Shown piece by piece: positions 26,391 to 33,951 of a stretch of 48,746 nucleotides of DNA; position 1 is the stretch's first letter, and every line of letters begins with the position of its first letter. Under the pieces are notes generated by a model, which worked only from the letters and a program-made list of their open reading frames with translations, was not told the origin of the DNA and ran no database searches. Both the position numbers and the translations under genes were made by a program. The stretch lies in the NCBI GenBank assembly GCA_003222535.1, contig QHWJ01000327.1, positions 1 through 48,746 on the forward strand. Reading direction: 5' to 3'. The DNA comes from Acidobacteriota bacterium (GTDB taxonomy: Bacteria > Acidobacteriota > Vicinamibacteria > Vicinamibacterales > CAVVIG01).

Positions 26391-28160
26391 GTCGCCGTCG
26401 CCGAGGGTGAGGCGCGCAGCGCCCGCGCGGTGTTCGTCGAGATACGTCGGCTCGAACCACTCGCCCTGCTCCGCCGGATCGACCGTCACCACATAGTACT
26501 GACCGGGCGGCAGGCCGCGGATCCTGTACTTGCCGGTCTGATCGGGCCGCGCGGTCATGATCTGCCGCGCCTGCGGCCGCCACAGCGACGAGTCGGTGGG
26601 GAAGGCGAGGACGGTGTAGTCGGGCATCGGCGAACCCGACTCGTTGGTGACCGTGCCGTTGAGCTCGTTCTGCTGATCGGTGAAGACGACGGTGACGTTC
26701 GCGAGATTCTCGCCGCTGCGCAGCTGAATCGGCGTGTCGGTCACGTCGCGGCCGCCGACGACCACCGATTTGAGGATCCAGCCACGCGCGTTGCCGCCCG
26801 ATCGAATGAGGTGGGCGCCCGCTGACACGCCGCTCAGCGTGAAGTGCCCTTCTTTATCGGCCCGCGCGTTCGGTTGCGGACCAAAATCGGAGCGGTCGGT
26901 CGACGGCGCAAGAATCCGGAACTGCGTCAGGTTCGGCACGGGCGACTGGCCGGGCAGGAACGTGAGCGTCCCGCTCACGGTCGCGCCGGCTGACAGAATG
27001 ACGGTAAAGTCCGCGACGTCCTCGCCGTTCAAGCTCACCGGCTGTGCGGCGAACTGCGGCGTCTCCGAATCGTCGCCTCTCGCGCGGAGAATGTAGCGGC
27101 CCGGCGGCACGCTGTTGATCGCGAACGCGCCGTCCCACTGGATGCGGCCGCCGATATTGGTGCCGATCTGGTTGGCGCGCCCGACCGCGGCGTCCGACAT
27201 CAGATTCACATTGCCGCTCGTGACCGGCGTGCCGTCAGGGTTGGTGACATGCCCGCTGAGGCGCGACATCCGCACGAGCTGCATGCTGAAGCTGATGTCG
27301 AGCACCTCCTGGCTGAGCCCGACGGTGATCGCCTTCGCTTCGTTCACCGAGGCGACGCCGGGATAGTAGGTCGGCGCGTAGTTGATCTGCTCCTGATCGT
27401 TCCCGCCACCTGTCGGTGGACCGTTGGGCCCGCCGCCTCCTGGCCCGCGCCCGCCGCCGCCGAACCCGCCCGGTCCGCCGGGCCCGGCAAAGCGTCCGCC
27501 GAACGGCCCGGCGAAGTTCCCCCCGCGCGCGACCGCGCTGACGTAGTAATCCCCGGGCAACAAGCCCCAGACCCGGTACTGCCCCTTGTCGTCGGTCTGC
27601 CCGGTACCAGACGGCGTCAGGCGGCGCTCGCCCTGCTGATACTGATAGCGCATGACGCGGACGATGACGCCCGGCATCGCGTCGCCATCTTCGTCCAGAA
27701 CATGTCCGCTGACGACGCTGCCGCGAGGCAGCTGGAACTGAATGCCGGTCAACTGCTGGCCGTCGGCGAGCTGCAGGGGCGTGCCGGCCTGGAGCGGACG
27801 CCGCTGTCCATACGACAGCGACACGAACCCCGACTTCGACACGGTGAGGTTGTATCGTCCAGCCGGCAGCTCCGTGAGATCGAAGACACCGGCGTCGTCG
27901 GTCATCATGCCGCGCCCGCCCGAAAGCTCGGCCGCCGTGACGAACACGCGGGCGCGCTTGACCGGCCGCCCCGTGTCGGCCGCCACGACGCGGCCGGTGA
28001 TGCGTCCGGTGGGCACTGGGGGCGTGTCCTTCGGAAGCGCCGGCGTATCGCGAGCCGGCTGCTGCGAACCCGGACCGGGACGCTGACCCGCGGTCTGTTG
28101 CGCAAGCACTCCGACGCCGAGCGAGGCGATGAGGACGGACACGGACAAGACGCGAATCAT
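26355..28160 (-). CDS. secreted carboxypeptidase-regulatory-like domain protein
   Basis: A 601-residue exported protein with a signal peptide (residues 1-20, ending GVLAQQ). It consists of several CarboxypepD-reg/CNA-B-like beta-sandwich repeats. The clearest are about 52-130 (GRITGRVVAADTGRPVKRARV), 150-200 (GSVVSGHVLDEDGDAMPGVIV), 300-360 (LSGHVTNPDGTPVTSGNV), 390-470 and 500-590 (ELNGTVTNESGSPMPDYTV). A Gly/Pro-rich linker (about 225-250) divides the first two from the rest. No peptidase residues are present. Such proteins are surface or periplasmic and may bind sugars or peptides; the role is unknown. It interrupts the usual prmA-rsmE neighbourhood. Confidence 0.85.
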   Translation of the reverse strand: MIRVLSVSVLIASLGVGVLAQQTAGQRPGPGSQQPARDTPALPKDTPPVPTGRITGRVVAADTGRPVKRARVFVTAAELSGGRGMMTDDAGVFDLTELPAGRYNLTVSKSGFVSLSYGQRRPLQAGTPLQLADGQQLTGIQFQLPRGSVVSGHVLDEDGDAMPGVIVRVMRYQYQQGERRLTPSGTGQTDDKGQYRVWGLLPGDYYVSAVARGGNFAGPFGGRFAGPGGPGGFGGGGRGPGGGGPNGPPTGGGNDQEQINYAPTYYPGVASVNEAKAITVGLSQEVLDISFSMQLVRMSRLSGHVTNPDGTPVTSGNVNLMSDAAVGRANQIGTNIGGRIQWDGAFAINSVPPGRYILRARGDDSETPQFAAQPVSLNGEDVADFTVILSAGATVSGTLTFLPGQSPVPNLTQFRILAPSTDRSDFGPQPNARADKEGHFTLSGVSAGAHLIRSGGNARGWILKSVVVGGRDVTDTPIQLRSGENLANVTVVFTDQQNELNGTVTNESGSPMPDYTVLAFPTDSSLWRPQARQIMTARPDQTGKYRIRGLPPGQYYVVTVDPAEQGEWFEPTYLDEHRAGAARLTLGDGDVKTQDFKVSVK

Positions 28161-28189
28161 TGTGATAATCCCCGATCTACCCGACTTGA

Positions 28190-28345
28190 CGCTCGGCTGG
28201 AAGCCTTCGCGCTCGGGGTCGGACCTGCCTGACAGACGCGACCCACGTGACCTACGCGACCTACGCGACCTACGCGACCCACGCGACCCACGCGACCCAC
28301 GCGACCCACGCGACCCACGCGACCCACGCGACCCACGCGACCCAT
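28190..28345. repeat. 25-nt element variant followed by a 9-bp tandem array
   Basis: 28190-28215 is a diverged copy of the 25-nt element (one inserted G). 28238-28345 is about twelve tandem 9-bp units, CGACCTACG changing to CGACCCACG. The unit matches the word arrays at 34774-34877 and inside comEC (46650-46690). The block occupies the gap between the CarboxypepD-reg start and the prmA stop. Frames reading RDPRDP through it are not genes. Confidence 0.85.
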
Positions 28346-28376
28346 TAGACCCGAAGCGGGCCTCCGAGGTTGAGTG

Positions 28377-29372
28377 TCATGGTTTTTTCATGGCCAGACC
28401 GACCCAGCCGTCCTCTTCCTGCTCCCAGACCACAGTCGCTGGCGCGAAGGCGCGGCAGACCTCGTCCCGTTCGTCCGCGAGCAGCCCGCTGAGAATCAGG
28501 GTACCGCCCCTGCGGACCTTCGCGAGGAGCGCCCTCGCAGACCGAACAAGCAGCGCGCCGGTGAGATTCGCGGTCGCGACGTCGGCCTGCGCTGAATGAG
28601 TTTGGAGGGCGAGCCTTTCAGGTGAGCCGGTCTCGCTCGGCTGACCAGCCTCCGCCAAGGCTTCGGCGGTCCGCCGTAGCTTGAGCGAAGGCGGAAAGCC
28701 TCGCGCTCCATCTGTCTCGTGGGGGGCGATCCTGCCACGCTGCTCAGGCCAGGCCGTCAAATCGCCGAGGGCGAACGTCACACGGCGGACGGCGGGATTG
28801 ACATCGAGGTTCTCGCGCGCCGACTGAATCGCATCCTTGTCGTTGTCGATCCCGCTCGCGCGCCTCGCGCCCAGTCGCTCCGCCGCGATTGCGAGCACGC
28901 CGGAACCCGTGCCGACATCCAGTACCACCTGATCCGTCAGGTCGATCGCCTGCAACGCGGCCAGACACAAGCGGGTAGTTGCGTGGTGCCCAGTCCCGAA
29001 TCCCATGGACGGGGCTATGACGATAAGAATGGCTGATGGCTCACGGCTGATGGCTGATGGCTCGCGGATGGCTGACGGCTGAAGCCTGAGGGCTGCCCAG
29101 GGAGTCGCGACGATGATGCGGCCGATGGTAATCGGCTCGAGACCTTCCTGCGAGCGGCGGGCCCAGTCTTCGTCAGGGACGTCGAGGGCGGTGACGTCGA
29201 AGCTCGCGGCAAGTGCGGCGCAGGCCGTGTCACGGTCCTCCGGCGTGGAGAAGAACACGCGAATATCTGACTCGCGCGATTCAATCGCCGTCGGTGAGAA
29301 TCCGTCGACCGCGGCGGCGAGGACGTCGGGATCGGCGACGTGGCCTACGTTGATTGCTGGGTACTGCTTCAA
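28377..29372 (-). CDS. prmA: ribosomal protein L11 methyltransferase with two repeat-encoded insertions
   Basis: A SAM-dependent methyltransferase that trimethylates L11. It has 331 residues. Motif I is VLDVGTGSGVLAIAA (150-164), preceded by MGFGTGHHATTRLCL, and the catalytic NLTGALL block is at about 269-275. Two stretches are absent from normal PrmA: residues about 95-115 (repeats of PSAIREPSAI) and about 210-262. Both are encoded by dispersed repeats and keep the frame. The start TTG (29372) sits at the edge of a word repeat whose GGTGAG may serve as Shine-Dalgarno. It follows dnaJ by 32 bp in hrcA-grpE-dnaJ-prmA. Whether the protein folds with these loops is not known. Confidence 0.92.
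   Translation of the reverse strand: MKQYPAINVGHVADPDVLAAAVDGFSPTAIESRESDIRVFFSTPEDRDTACAALAASFDVTALDVPDEDWARRSQEGLEPITIGRIIVATPWAALRLQPSAIREPSAISREPSAILIVIAPSMGFGTGHHATTRLCLAALQAIDLTDQVVLDVGTGSGVLAIAAERLGARRASGIDNDKDAIQSARENLDVNPAVRRVTFALGDLTAWPEQRGRIAPHETDGARGFPPSLKLRRTAEALAEAGQPSETGSPERLALQTHSAQADVATANLTGALLVRSARALLAKVRRGGTLILSGLLADERDEVCRAFAPATVVWEQEEDGWVGLAMKKP
28587..28745. repeat. composite palindromic element in frame within prmA
   Basis: Contains GTGAGCCGGTC (as in the array at 32203-32436), GACCAGCCTCCGC (as in comEC at 47530), and the hairpin core CGGCGG-T-CCGCCG (28664-28676) with outer CCGCC/GGCGG arms. It encodes about 50 extra residues between the SAM domain and the NLTGALL motif. 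Confidence 0.8.
29030..29095. repeat. GGCTGATGG word array in frame within prmA
   Basis: Six imperfect copies of a GGCTGATGG word, read on the minus strand as a PSAIREPSAI-type repeat just before the conserved GFGTGHH motif. It matches the intergenic copy at 4355-4380. Confidence 0.8.
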
Positions 29373-29404
29373 CTCACCAATTTACGAACTCACCAACTCA
29401 CCAA
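29373..29404. repeat. CTCACCAA word repeat filling the dnaJ-prmA gap
   Basis: The 32 bp between the dnaJ stop and the prmA TTG start are four copies of the CTCACCAA word. On the coding strand it reads GGTGAG just before the start codon. Confidence 0.75.
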
Positions 29405-30565
29405 TTAGCCAAACATGTCTTTGACGCGATCGAACAGATTGCGCTCGTCCTGCGCGTCGTTCGCTATATGCGGACGCGGCTCGAACTCTTCCTTCGGGAG
29501 CGCCCTGGCGAGCTGCTCGATGAGTTGCCGCTGATCGCGGGTCAGCTTCTTCGGTGTCTGGACCTGCACGGTCGCGAACAGGTCGCCTCGCCCGCGCCCG
29601 TTGACATCCGGCATGCCCTTGCCTTTCAACCTGAGCGTGGTGCCGGTCTGCGTTCCCTCGGGGACCTTCACGGTTTCGGGCCCGTCGAGCGTCGGCACCT
29701 GGATGTCGCCGCCAAGCGCCACCGTCGTGAAGTTGACGGGGATCTCGCAGAACAGGTTGATCCCGTCGCGCCGGAAAAACTCGTGCTCGTGCACGTGGAC
29801 GACGACGTAAAGATGACCGGCCGGACCGCCGGCGGAGCCGGCTTCGCCTTCGCCCTGAAGGCGGAGCTGCTGCCCGGTTGCGATCCCACCGGGAATCTTG
29901 ACGGTGATTTTTCGCTCGCGCGTCACGCGTCCCGCGCCGCGACAGGTCTGGCAGGGCTTCGTGATGATCTGTCCGGCGCCGCCGCATTGCGGGCACGTAC
30001 GCGCGACCGTGAAGAAGCCCTGCTGGAAACGGACCTGGCCGTGACCCTTGCACTGCGGGCACGTGCTCGCCGACGATCCCTTGGCCGCGCCCGAGCCGTT
30101 GCACGTCCCGCAGTTCTCCTGGCGCGGAATCTGAACCGTCGTCTCGGCGCCGCGAGCCGATTCTTCGAAAGAGATCTCGAGGTCGTACCGCAGGTCGGCG
30201 CCGCGCCGAGGCCCGCCGCGCCGGCGTCCGCCGCCGCCAAACACGTCGCCGAACCCGAACATGTTGCCGAGGATATCGGCGAAGTCGCCGAATTCGGCGA
30301 ACACGGACGGATCGAAGCCCGCGCCGCCGCCCGGCGCGGAGCTGACGCCGGCGTGCCCGAAGCGGTCGTACAGGCTGCGCTTCTGCGCGTCCGCGACGAC
30401 GGCATACGCCTCGGACGCCTCCTTGAACTTTTCTTCCGCGAGCTGGTCGCCCGGATTGCGATCCGGGTGGTATTGCATCGCGAGCTTCCGGTAAGCGCTT
30501 TTGATTTCGATGTCGGTCGCCGTGCGCGCGACGCCGAGGATTTCGTAGTAATCGCGTTTGCTCAC
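29405..30565 (-). CDS. dnaJ: chaperone DnaJ
   Basis: Co-chaperone that delivers unfolded proteins to DnaK and stimulates its ATPase. It has 386 residues. The J domain (1-70) has HPD at 33-35. A Gly/Phe-rich region follows (GGGAGFDP; GFGDVFGGGG). Four zinc-binding repeats are intact: CGTCNGSG, CPQCKGHG, CPQCGGAG and CQTCRGAG. The C-terminal substrate domains (GQQLRLQGEGEAG; RLKGKGMPDVNGRGRGDLFATVQV) complete a class I DnaJ. The GTG start overlaps the grpE TGA by 2 nt (GTGA), showing translational coupling. dnaK is not part of this operon. Confidence 0.97.
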   Translation of the reverse strand: MSKRDYYEILGVARTATDIEIKSAYRKLAMQYHPDRNPGDQLAEEKFKEASEAYAVVADAQKRSLYDRFGHAGVSSAPGGGAGFDPSVFAEFGDFADILGNMFGFGDVFGGGGRRRGGPRRGADLRYDLEISFEESARGAETTVQIPRQENCGTCNGSGAAKGSSASTCPQCKGHGQVRFQQGFFTVARTCPQCGGAGQIITKPCQTCRGAGRVTRERKITVKIPGGIATGQQLRLQGEGEAGSAGGPAGHLYVVVHVHEHEFFRRDGINLFCEIPVNFTTVALGGDIQVPTLDGPETVKVPEGTQTGTTLRLKGKGMPDVNGRGRGDLFATVQVQTPKKLTRDQRQLIEQLARALPKEEFEPRPHIANDAQDERNLFDRVKDMFG

Positions 30566-31062
30566 GCCTTTGCCACCTTCACCATCGCCGGCCGCAGCAG
30601 GCGGTCGTTCATCATGTAGCCCTTCTGCAGCTCTCCGATCACCTCGCCCTCGCGATGCTCCGGGCTGACCTCATGCATCACCGCCTGATGGATATTCGGA
30701 TCGAAGTCGCAGCCCAGCGTGTCGAACGGCTTCACGCCGTATTTGCGCAGCAGATCGTTCAGCTTGCCGTGGATGAGCTCGACGCCTTTCCGGTACGCCC
30801 CGCCCTCTTCGCCGGCATCCACGGTCAGCGCGCGGTCGAAGTCGTCGACGACGAGCAGCAGCTCCTGCAGCAGGTCGACGACGGCCTGATCGCCCTGCTC
30901 GCGGCGCTCACGCTCGATGCGCTTGCGGTAGTTGTCGAACTCGGCCGTCTTTCGCAGCCAGCGATCCTTGTAGTCGTCCCGCTCGTGCTGGAGGTCGGTG
31001 ATCTCGGACGAAATGGGATCGGCGGGCGCGTCCGGCGCGTCGGTCATGGGTTCATCAGCCAT
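30562..31062 (-). CDS. grpE: nucleotide exchange factor GrpE
   Basis: Exchanges ADP for ATP on DnaK. It has 166 residues. An acidic N-terminal tail (ADEPMTDAPDAPADP) leads into a long coiled-coil helix (about 20-75, including ERDDYKDRWLRKTAEFDNYRKR). A C-terminal beta domain follows (DTLGCDFDPNIHQAVMHEVSPEHREGEV and IGELQKGYMMNDRLLRPAMVKVAK). The ATG at 31062 lies 18 bp after hrcA, with AGGA about 8 nt upstream. It is co-transcribed with hrcA and dnaJ and thus under HrcA control. Confidence 0.97.
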   Translation of the reverse strand: MADEPMTDAPDAPADPISSEITDLQHERDDYKDRWLRKTAEFDNYRKRIERERREQGDQAVVDLLQELLLVVDDFDRALTVDAGEEGGAYRKGVELIHGKLNDLLRKYGVKPFDTLGCDFDPNIHQAVMHEVSPEHREGEVIGELQKGYMMNDRLLRPAMVKVAKA

Positions 31063-31080
31063 AGGGATATCCTGGCGACA

Positions 31081-32121
31081 TCAGTTTGGATCGCGCAACA
31101 TGCGTGACACCGCCTGCGCCGCATCGTCGACGGCGGCGATGGCGCGCGAGTAGCGCATGCGGGTCGGTCCAATCACGCCGACGGTCCCGATGCCGGAGCC
31201 ATCGTCGTAGGTCGACAGGACCAGGCTGAAGGGGCGCAGATTGGGCTCGAGGTGCTCGGCCCCGATGACGACGGTCAGCCCCGGACCGTCGATGTATTCG
31301 TTCAGCAATCGGAGGAGCTTCTGCTTTTCGTCGATCATCTGGAGCAGGGCCTGCAGCGTCTGCATCGTCAGGCCGGTCGCATCGTCGAGGAGCGCCGACG
31401 CGCCTTCGACATGAATCGTACGGTCGTCCGGCAGATCGGAAAACGTCGAAGTCGCGAGACGCATGGCCCGGGCGATCAGCGCGTTGCACAGCAGGCGTTC
31501 CTCGTTCATGCGCTGGAGGACCGCCTCGCGCGCGCGGTGGAGCGGCAGGCCGGAGAATTCCGCGTTGAGGTAGTTCGCCGCCGCGCGCAATTCGTCGGCA
31601 TCGATCGGTTCGCCGACATCGATGACTTTCTGAATCACGTGCCCGCCGCTGGCCACGATGACGACCAGCACGCGCGTCGCGCTCAGCGGCACGAACTCGA
31701 CGCGGTCGAACACGGCGGCTTCGTGCGCCGGCCGGATCGCGAACCCGACGCTGCGCGACGCCTGCGACAGCATGTGCGACACCTGGGGCAGCAGTGAATC
31801 GAGCAGCCGATCCGGGCTCCCGCGGCGGAGCCGCGCTTCGACCGAAATCGTGGCGCGCCGCGGCCGCTTCGAATCGAGCAGGAGGTCGACGTAGAAGCGA
31901 TAGCCCCGATCGGTCGGGATCCGCCCGGCAGAGGTGTGCGGCTGCTGGAGGTATCCCTCCTCTTCGAGACGCGCGAGGATGCTGCGGACGGTGGCCGAGG
32001 ACAGACCCAGGCCGGCGGCAGTGACCAGCAAGGATGACGCGATCGGCTCGCCCGACGCGATGTACTCGCGCACGAGAGCGGCCAGCACCCGCCTCGACCT
32101 ATCTGCGGTGGCTTGTGTCAT
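31081..32121 (-). CDS. hrcA: heat-inducible transcription repressor HrcA
   Basis: Represses class I heat-shock genes by binding CIRCE operators. It has 346 residues. The N-terminal winged helix (about 5-75) carries GLGLSSATVRSILARLEEEGYL and PHTSAGRIPTDRGYRFYVD, which are family signatures. A GAF-like dimerisation domain follows, with FSGLPLHRAREAVLQRMNEE and a C-terminal GTVGVIGPTRMRYSRAIAAV. The ATG at 32121 is 6 bp downstream of a CIRCE-like operator and 36 bp from a TATAAT box, so the gene is autoregulated and drives hrcA-grpE-dnaJ and probably prmA. Confidence 0.97.
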   Translation of the reverse strand: MTQATADRSRRVLAALVREYIASGEPIASSLLVTAAGLGLSSATVRSILARLEEEGYLQQPHTSAGRIPTDRGYRFYVDLLLDSKRPRRATISVEARLRRGSPDRLLDSLLPQVSHMLSQASRSVGFAIRPAHEAAVFDRVEFVPLSATRVLVVIVASGGHVIQKVIDVGEPIDADELRAAANYLNAEFSGLPLHRAREAVLQRMNEERLLCNALIARAMRLATSTFSDLPDDRTIHVEGASALLDDATGLTMQTLQALLQMIDEKQKLLRLLNEYIDGPGLTVVIGAEHLEPNLRPFSLVLSTYDDGSGIGTVGVIGPTRMRYSRAIAAVDDAAQAVSRMLRDPN

Positions 32122-32127
32122 TTAGGG

Positions 32128-32154
32128 TTGGCAATCGCTGCGATCGACTGCCAA
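32128..32154 (-). promoter_or_regulatory. CIRCE-like operator
   Basis: TTGGCAATC-N9-GACTGCCAA on the plus strand: two 9-nt arms (8 of 9 complementary) with a 9-nt spacer, the exact geometry of CIRCE (TTAGCACTC-N9-GAGTGCTAA). It differs from the consensus mainly at arm positions 3 and 7. It lies 6 bp upstream of the hrcA start and covers the expected transcription start. Confidence 0.88.
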
Positions 32155-32157
32155 GTC

Positions 32158-32163
32158 ATTATA
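32158..32163 (-). promoter_or_regulatory. -10 box of the hrcA operon
   Basis: A perfect TATAAT on the minus strand just upstream of the CIRCE-like operator. Transcription would start inside the operator. No convincing -35 hexamer is visible at 16-18 bp. Confidence 0.7.
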
Positions 32164-32202
32164 ACGCGATCGCGGTCCGGTCGGCCTGGTGAGTGCGAGA
32201 TA

Positions 32203-32500
32203 CCTGGACATTCGCTCGTGGTGAGCCGGCCGATGTGTGGACATCTACTCGTGGTGAGCGCCCGTCGATCTGTGGACATCCGCTCGTGGTGAGCCGGTCG
32301 ATCTGTGGACATCCGCTCGTGGTGAGCCGGTCGATGTGTGGACATCTACTCGTGGTGAGCGCCCGTCGATCTGTGGCCATCCGCGCGTGGCGAGTCGATA
32401 TGTGGACATCCGCTCGTGGTGAGCCTGTCGAACCACGAGCCACACCGCTCGTCCTTCGACAAGCTCAGGACAAGCTCAGGACAAGCTCAGGACGAGCGAG
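32203..32500. repeat. 33-35 bp tandem array plus 11-bp tail, upstream of hrcA
   Basis: The 371-bp gap between the hrcA promoter and the amidohydrolase gene contains no gene. GTGGACAT marks unit starts at 32237, 32272, 32305, 32338, 32373 (as GTGGCCAT) and 32402, giving unit lengths of 35, 33, 33, 35 and 29; a diverged unit begins at 32203. Units read like GTGGACATCCGCTCGTGGTG followed by AGCCGGTCGATCT. The last unit ends in GCTCGTGGT...ACCACGAGC, then three 11-bp copies of GACAAGCTCAG. Units are contiguous, without spacers. Confidence 0.88.
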
Positions 32501-32525
32501 TGTATGAAACCGTCAGCCCCGCCGA

Positions 32526-33854
32526 TTAGCTCGTCAGTTCCGCGCGGCGGGCGAGGTCGACGGCGGCGGCGCGCGCCTCGACGGCGATCTCGGTGCGGTC
32601 CACGCGGACCGGCAGGAAATCGTCGACGAGCAGCTCGCCGTCGACGATCGTGGTCCTGACGTCGCTCCCCCTCGCGGCGTAGACCAGCGTCGAATAGACC
32701 TCCGATCCGGGGGCGAGGTGCGGCCGATCGCGCTCGACGATGATGACGTCCGCGCGCTTGCCCACCTCGAGCGATCCGATCTCGTGCTCGAGGCCCAGCG
32801 TGCGCGCGCCGGAACGCGTCGCCATCCACAGCACGTCGCGCGCCGGCAGGACGCCGGGCCGCTTTCGCATCGCCTGGAGAACGGCCGCGAGCCGCATTTC
32901 CTCGAACATGTCGAGCCGGTTGTTGCACGCGGCGCCGTCGGCGCCGAGCGACACCGTGATGCCGCGCGCGCGCATCTCCGGCACCGGCGCGATCCCGGAG
33001 CCGAGCTTGAGGTTCGAGCCGGGGCAGTGCATCACCTTGATGTCGTGGTCCCCGATCAGCTCCTGCTCGCGATCGTCCACCCAGACGCAGTGCGCGGCGC
33101 ACAGGTGCGGCGACGCGAGGTGGACGCTGGCGAGGTACTCGAAGTTCGTCATGCCGCCCGAGATCTTCCTGACGATGGCGATTTCCTCGCGGGATTCCGA
33201 GGCGTGCGTGTGCACGAGCGCGTGCTGCTCGTCCGACAGGCTTCCGACCGCTTCGAGCAGCTCTCGGGAGCATGACACGGCGAACCGCGGCGCAAACGCG
33301 GCGTGCAGGCGACCGTTCTCCGCGCCGTGCCAGTGCTTGCGGATCGCGACGCTTTCGTCGAGCGACGACCGCGTCGCTTCCCTCAGGCGCCTCGGGACCT
33401 CCGCGTCGGAGTCCATCATGCACTTGCCGATCGTTGCGCGGAGACCACTCTCAGCCACCGCTTCGAACACCACATCCGTGTCATGCACCGTCTCCATCGT
33501 CAGGACGGCGGTGGTACCGCTCGACAGGAGCTCGGTGGCCGCCAGCCGCGCAGCGGCACGCAGGGTCGTCGGCGTGTGCGCCGCCTCCATGGGCCAGATT
33601 CGCGTCCGCAGCCAGTCCATCAGCGGCAGATCGTCGGCGAATCCGCGAAACAGCGTCTGGCAGAGATGAATGTGCGTCTGGATGAGGCCCGGCAGCACGT
33701 AGCCGCCGCGCGCGTCGACCACGCGGTCGTGGCGCTCGGCGATGTCCGATCCGATGGCGGCGATGCGGCCGTCCTTGATCGAGACGTCGCCGTCGATGAT
33801 GTCGTGGCGGTCGTTGAGCGTCACGATCTGACCGCCGCGGATCAGGAGAGACAT
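32526..33854 (-). CDS. metal-dependent amidohydrolase, guanine deaminase-like
   Basis: A 442-residue cytoplasmic hydrolase of the amidohydrolase superfamily, TrzN/GuaD/SAH-deaminase branch. Metal ligands H61 and H63 (THIHL), H216 with E219 (HTHASE), H254 (AAHC) and D305 (GADGA) are visible. The sequence GKCMMDSD and the end module GSLEVGKRADVIIVERD suit aminohydrolases acting on purines or related rings. xdhC lies just upstream on the same strand, which fits purine breakdown (deamination to a xanthine dehydrogenase substrate). Alternatives are 8-oxoguanine or 5'-deoxyadenosine deaminase. The region before the ATG is poly-pyrimidine and word repeat, with no Shine-Dalgarno. Confidence 0.85.
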   Translation of the reverse strand: MSLLIRGGQIVTLNDRHDIIDGDVSIKDGRIAAIGSDIAERHDRVVDARGGYVLPGLIQTHIHLCQTLFRGFADDLPLMDWLRTRIWPMEAAHTPTTLRAAARLAATELLSSGTTAVLTMETVHDTDVVFEAVAESGLRATIGKCMMDSDAEVPRRLREATRSSLDESVAIRKHWHGAENGRLHAAFAPRFAVSCSRELLEAVGSLSDEQHALVHTHASESREEIAIVRKISGGMTNFEYLASVHLASPHLCAAHCVWVDDREQELIGDHDIKVMHCPGSNLKLGSGIAPVPEMRARGITVSLGADGAACNNRLDMFEEMRLAAVLQAMRKRPGVLPARDVLWMATRSGARTLGLEHEIGSLEVGKRADVIIVERDRPHLAPGSEVYSTLVYAARGSDVRTTIVDGELLVDDFLPVRVDRTEIAVEARAAAVDLARRAELTS

Positions 33855-33874
33855 GAGGGAAAAAAGAAAAAAGA

Positions 33875-33951
33875 AAGTCTGAAGTAGGAAGTCTGAAGTA
33901 TGAAAGTCACAGCCCCCAGACTTCAGACTTCAGACTTCAGACTTCAGACTT
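33875..33951. repeat. word hairpin, word AGTCTGAAG (second copy)
   Basis: AGTCTGAAG three times (33875-33905), an 11-nt loop, then CTTCAGACT four times (33917-33951). It fills the amidohydrolase-xdhC gap and runs over the xdhC stop codon, encoding its last residues. Confidence 0.88.

Noticed and set aside
28129-28599. Open frame reading RDPRDP and RDLRDL repeats
   Set aside because: It is translation of a 9-bp tandem array running into the antisense of prmA. No start signal or protein family supports it.
32203-32500. Possible CRISPR array
   Set aside because: Units of 33-35 bp are contiguous and nearly identical throughout; there are no unique spacers and no cas genes in the window.
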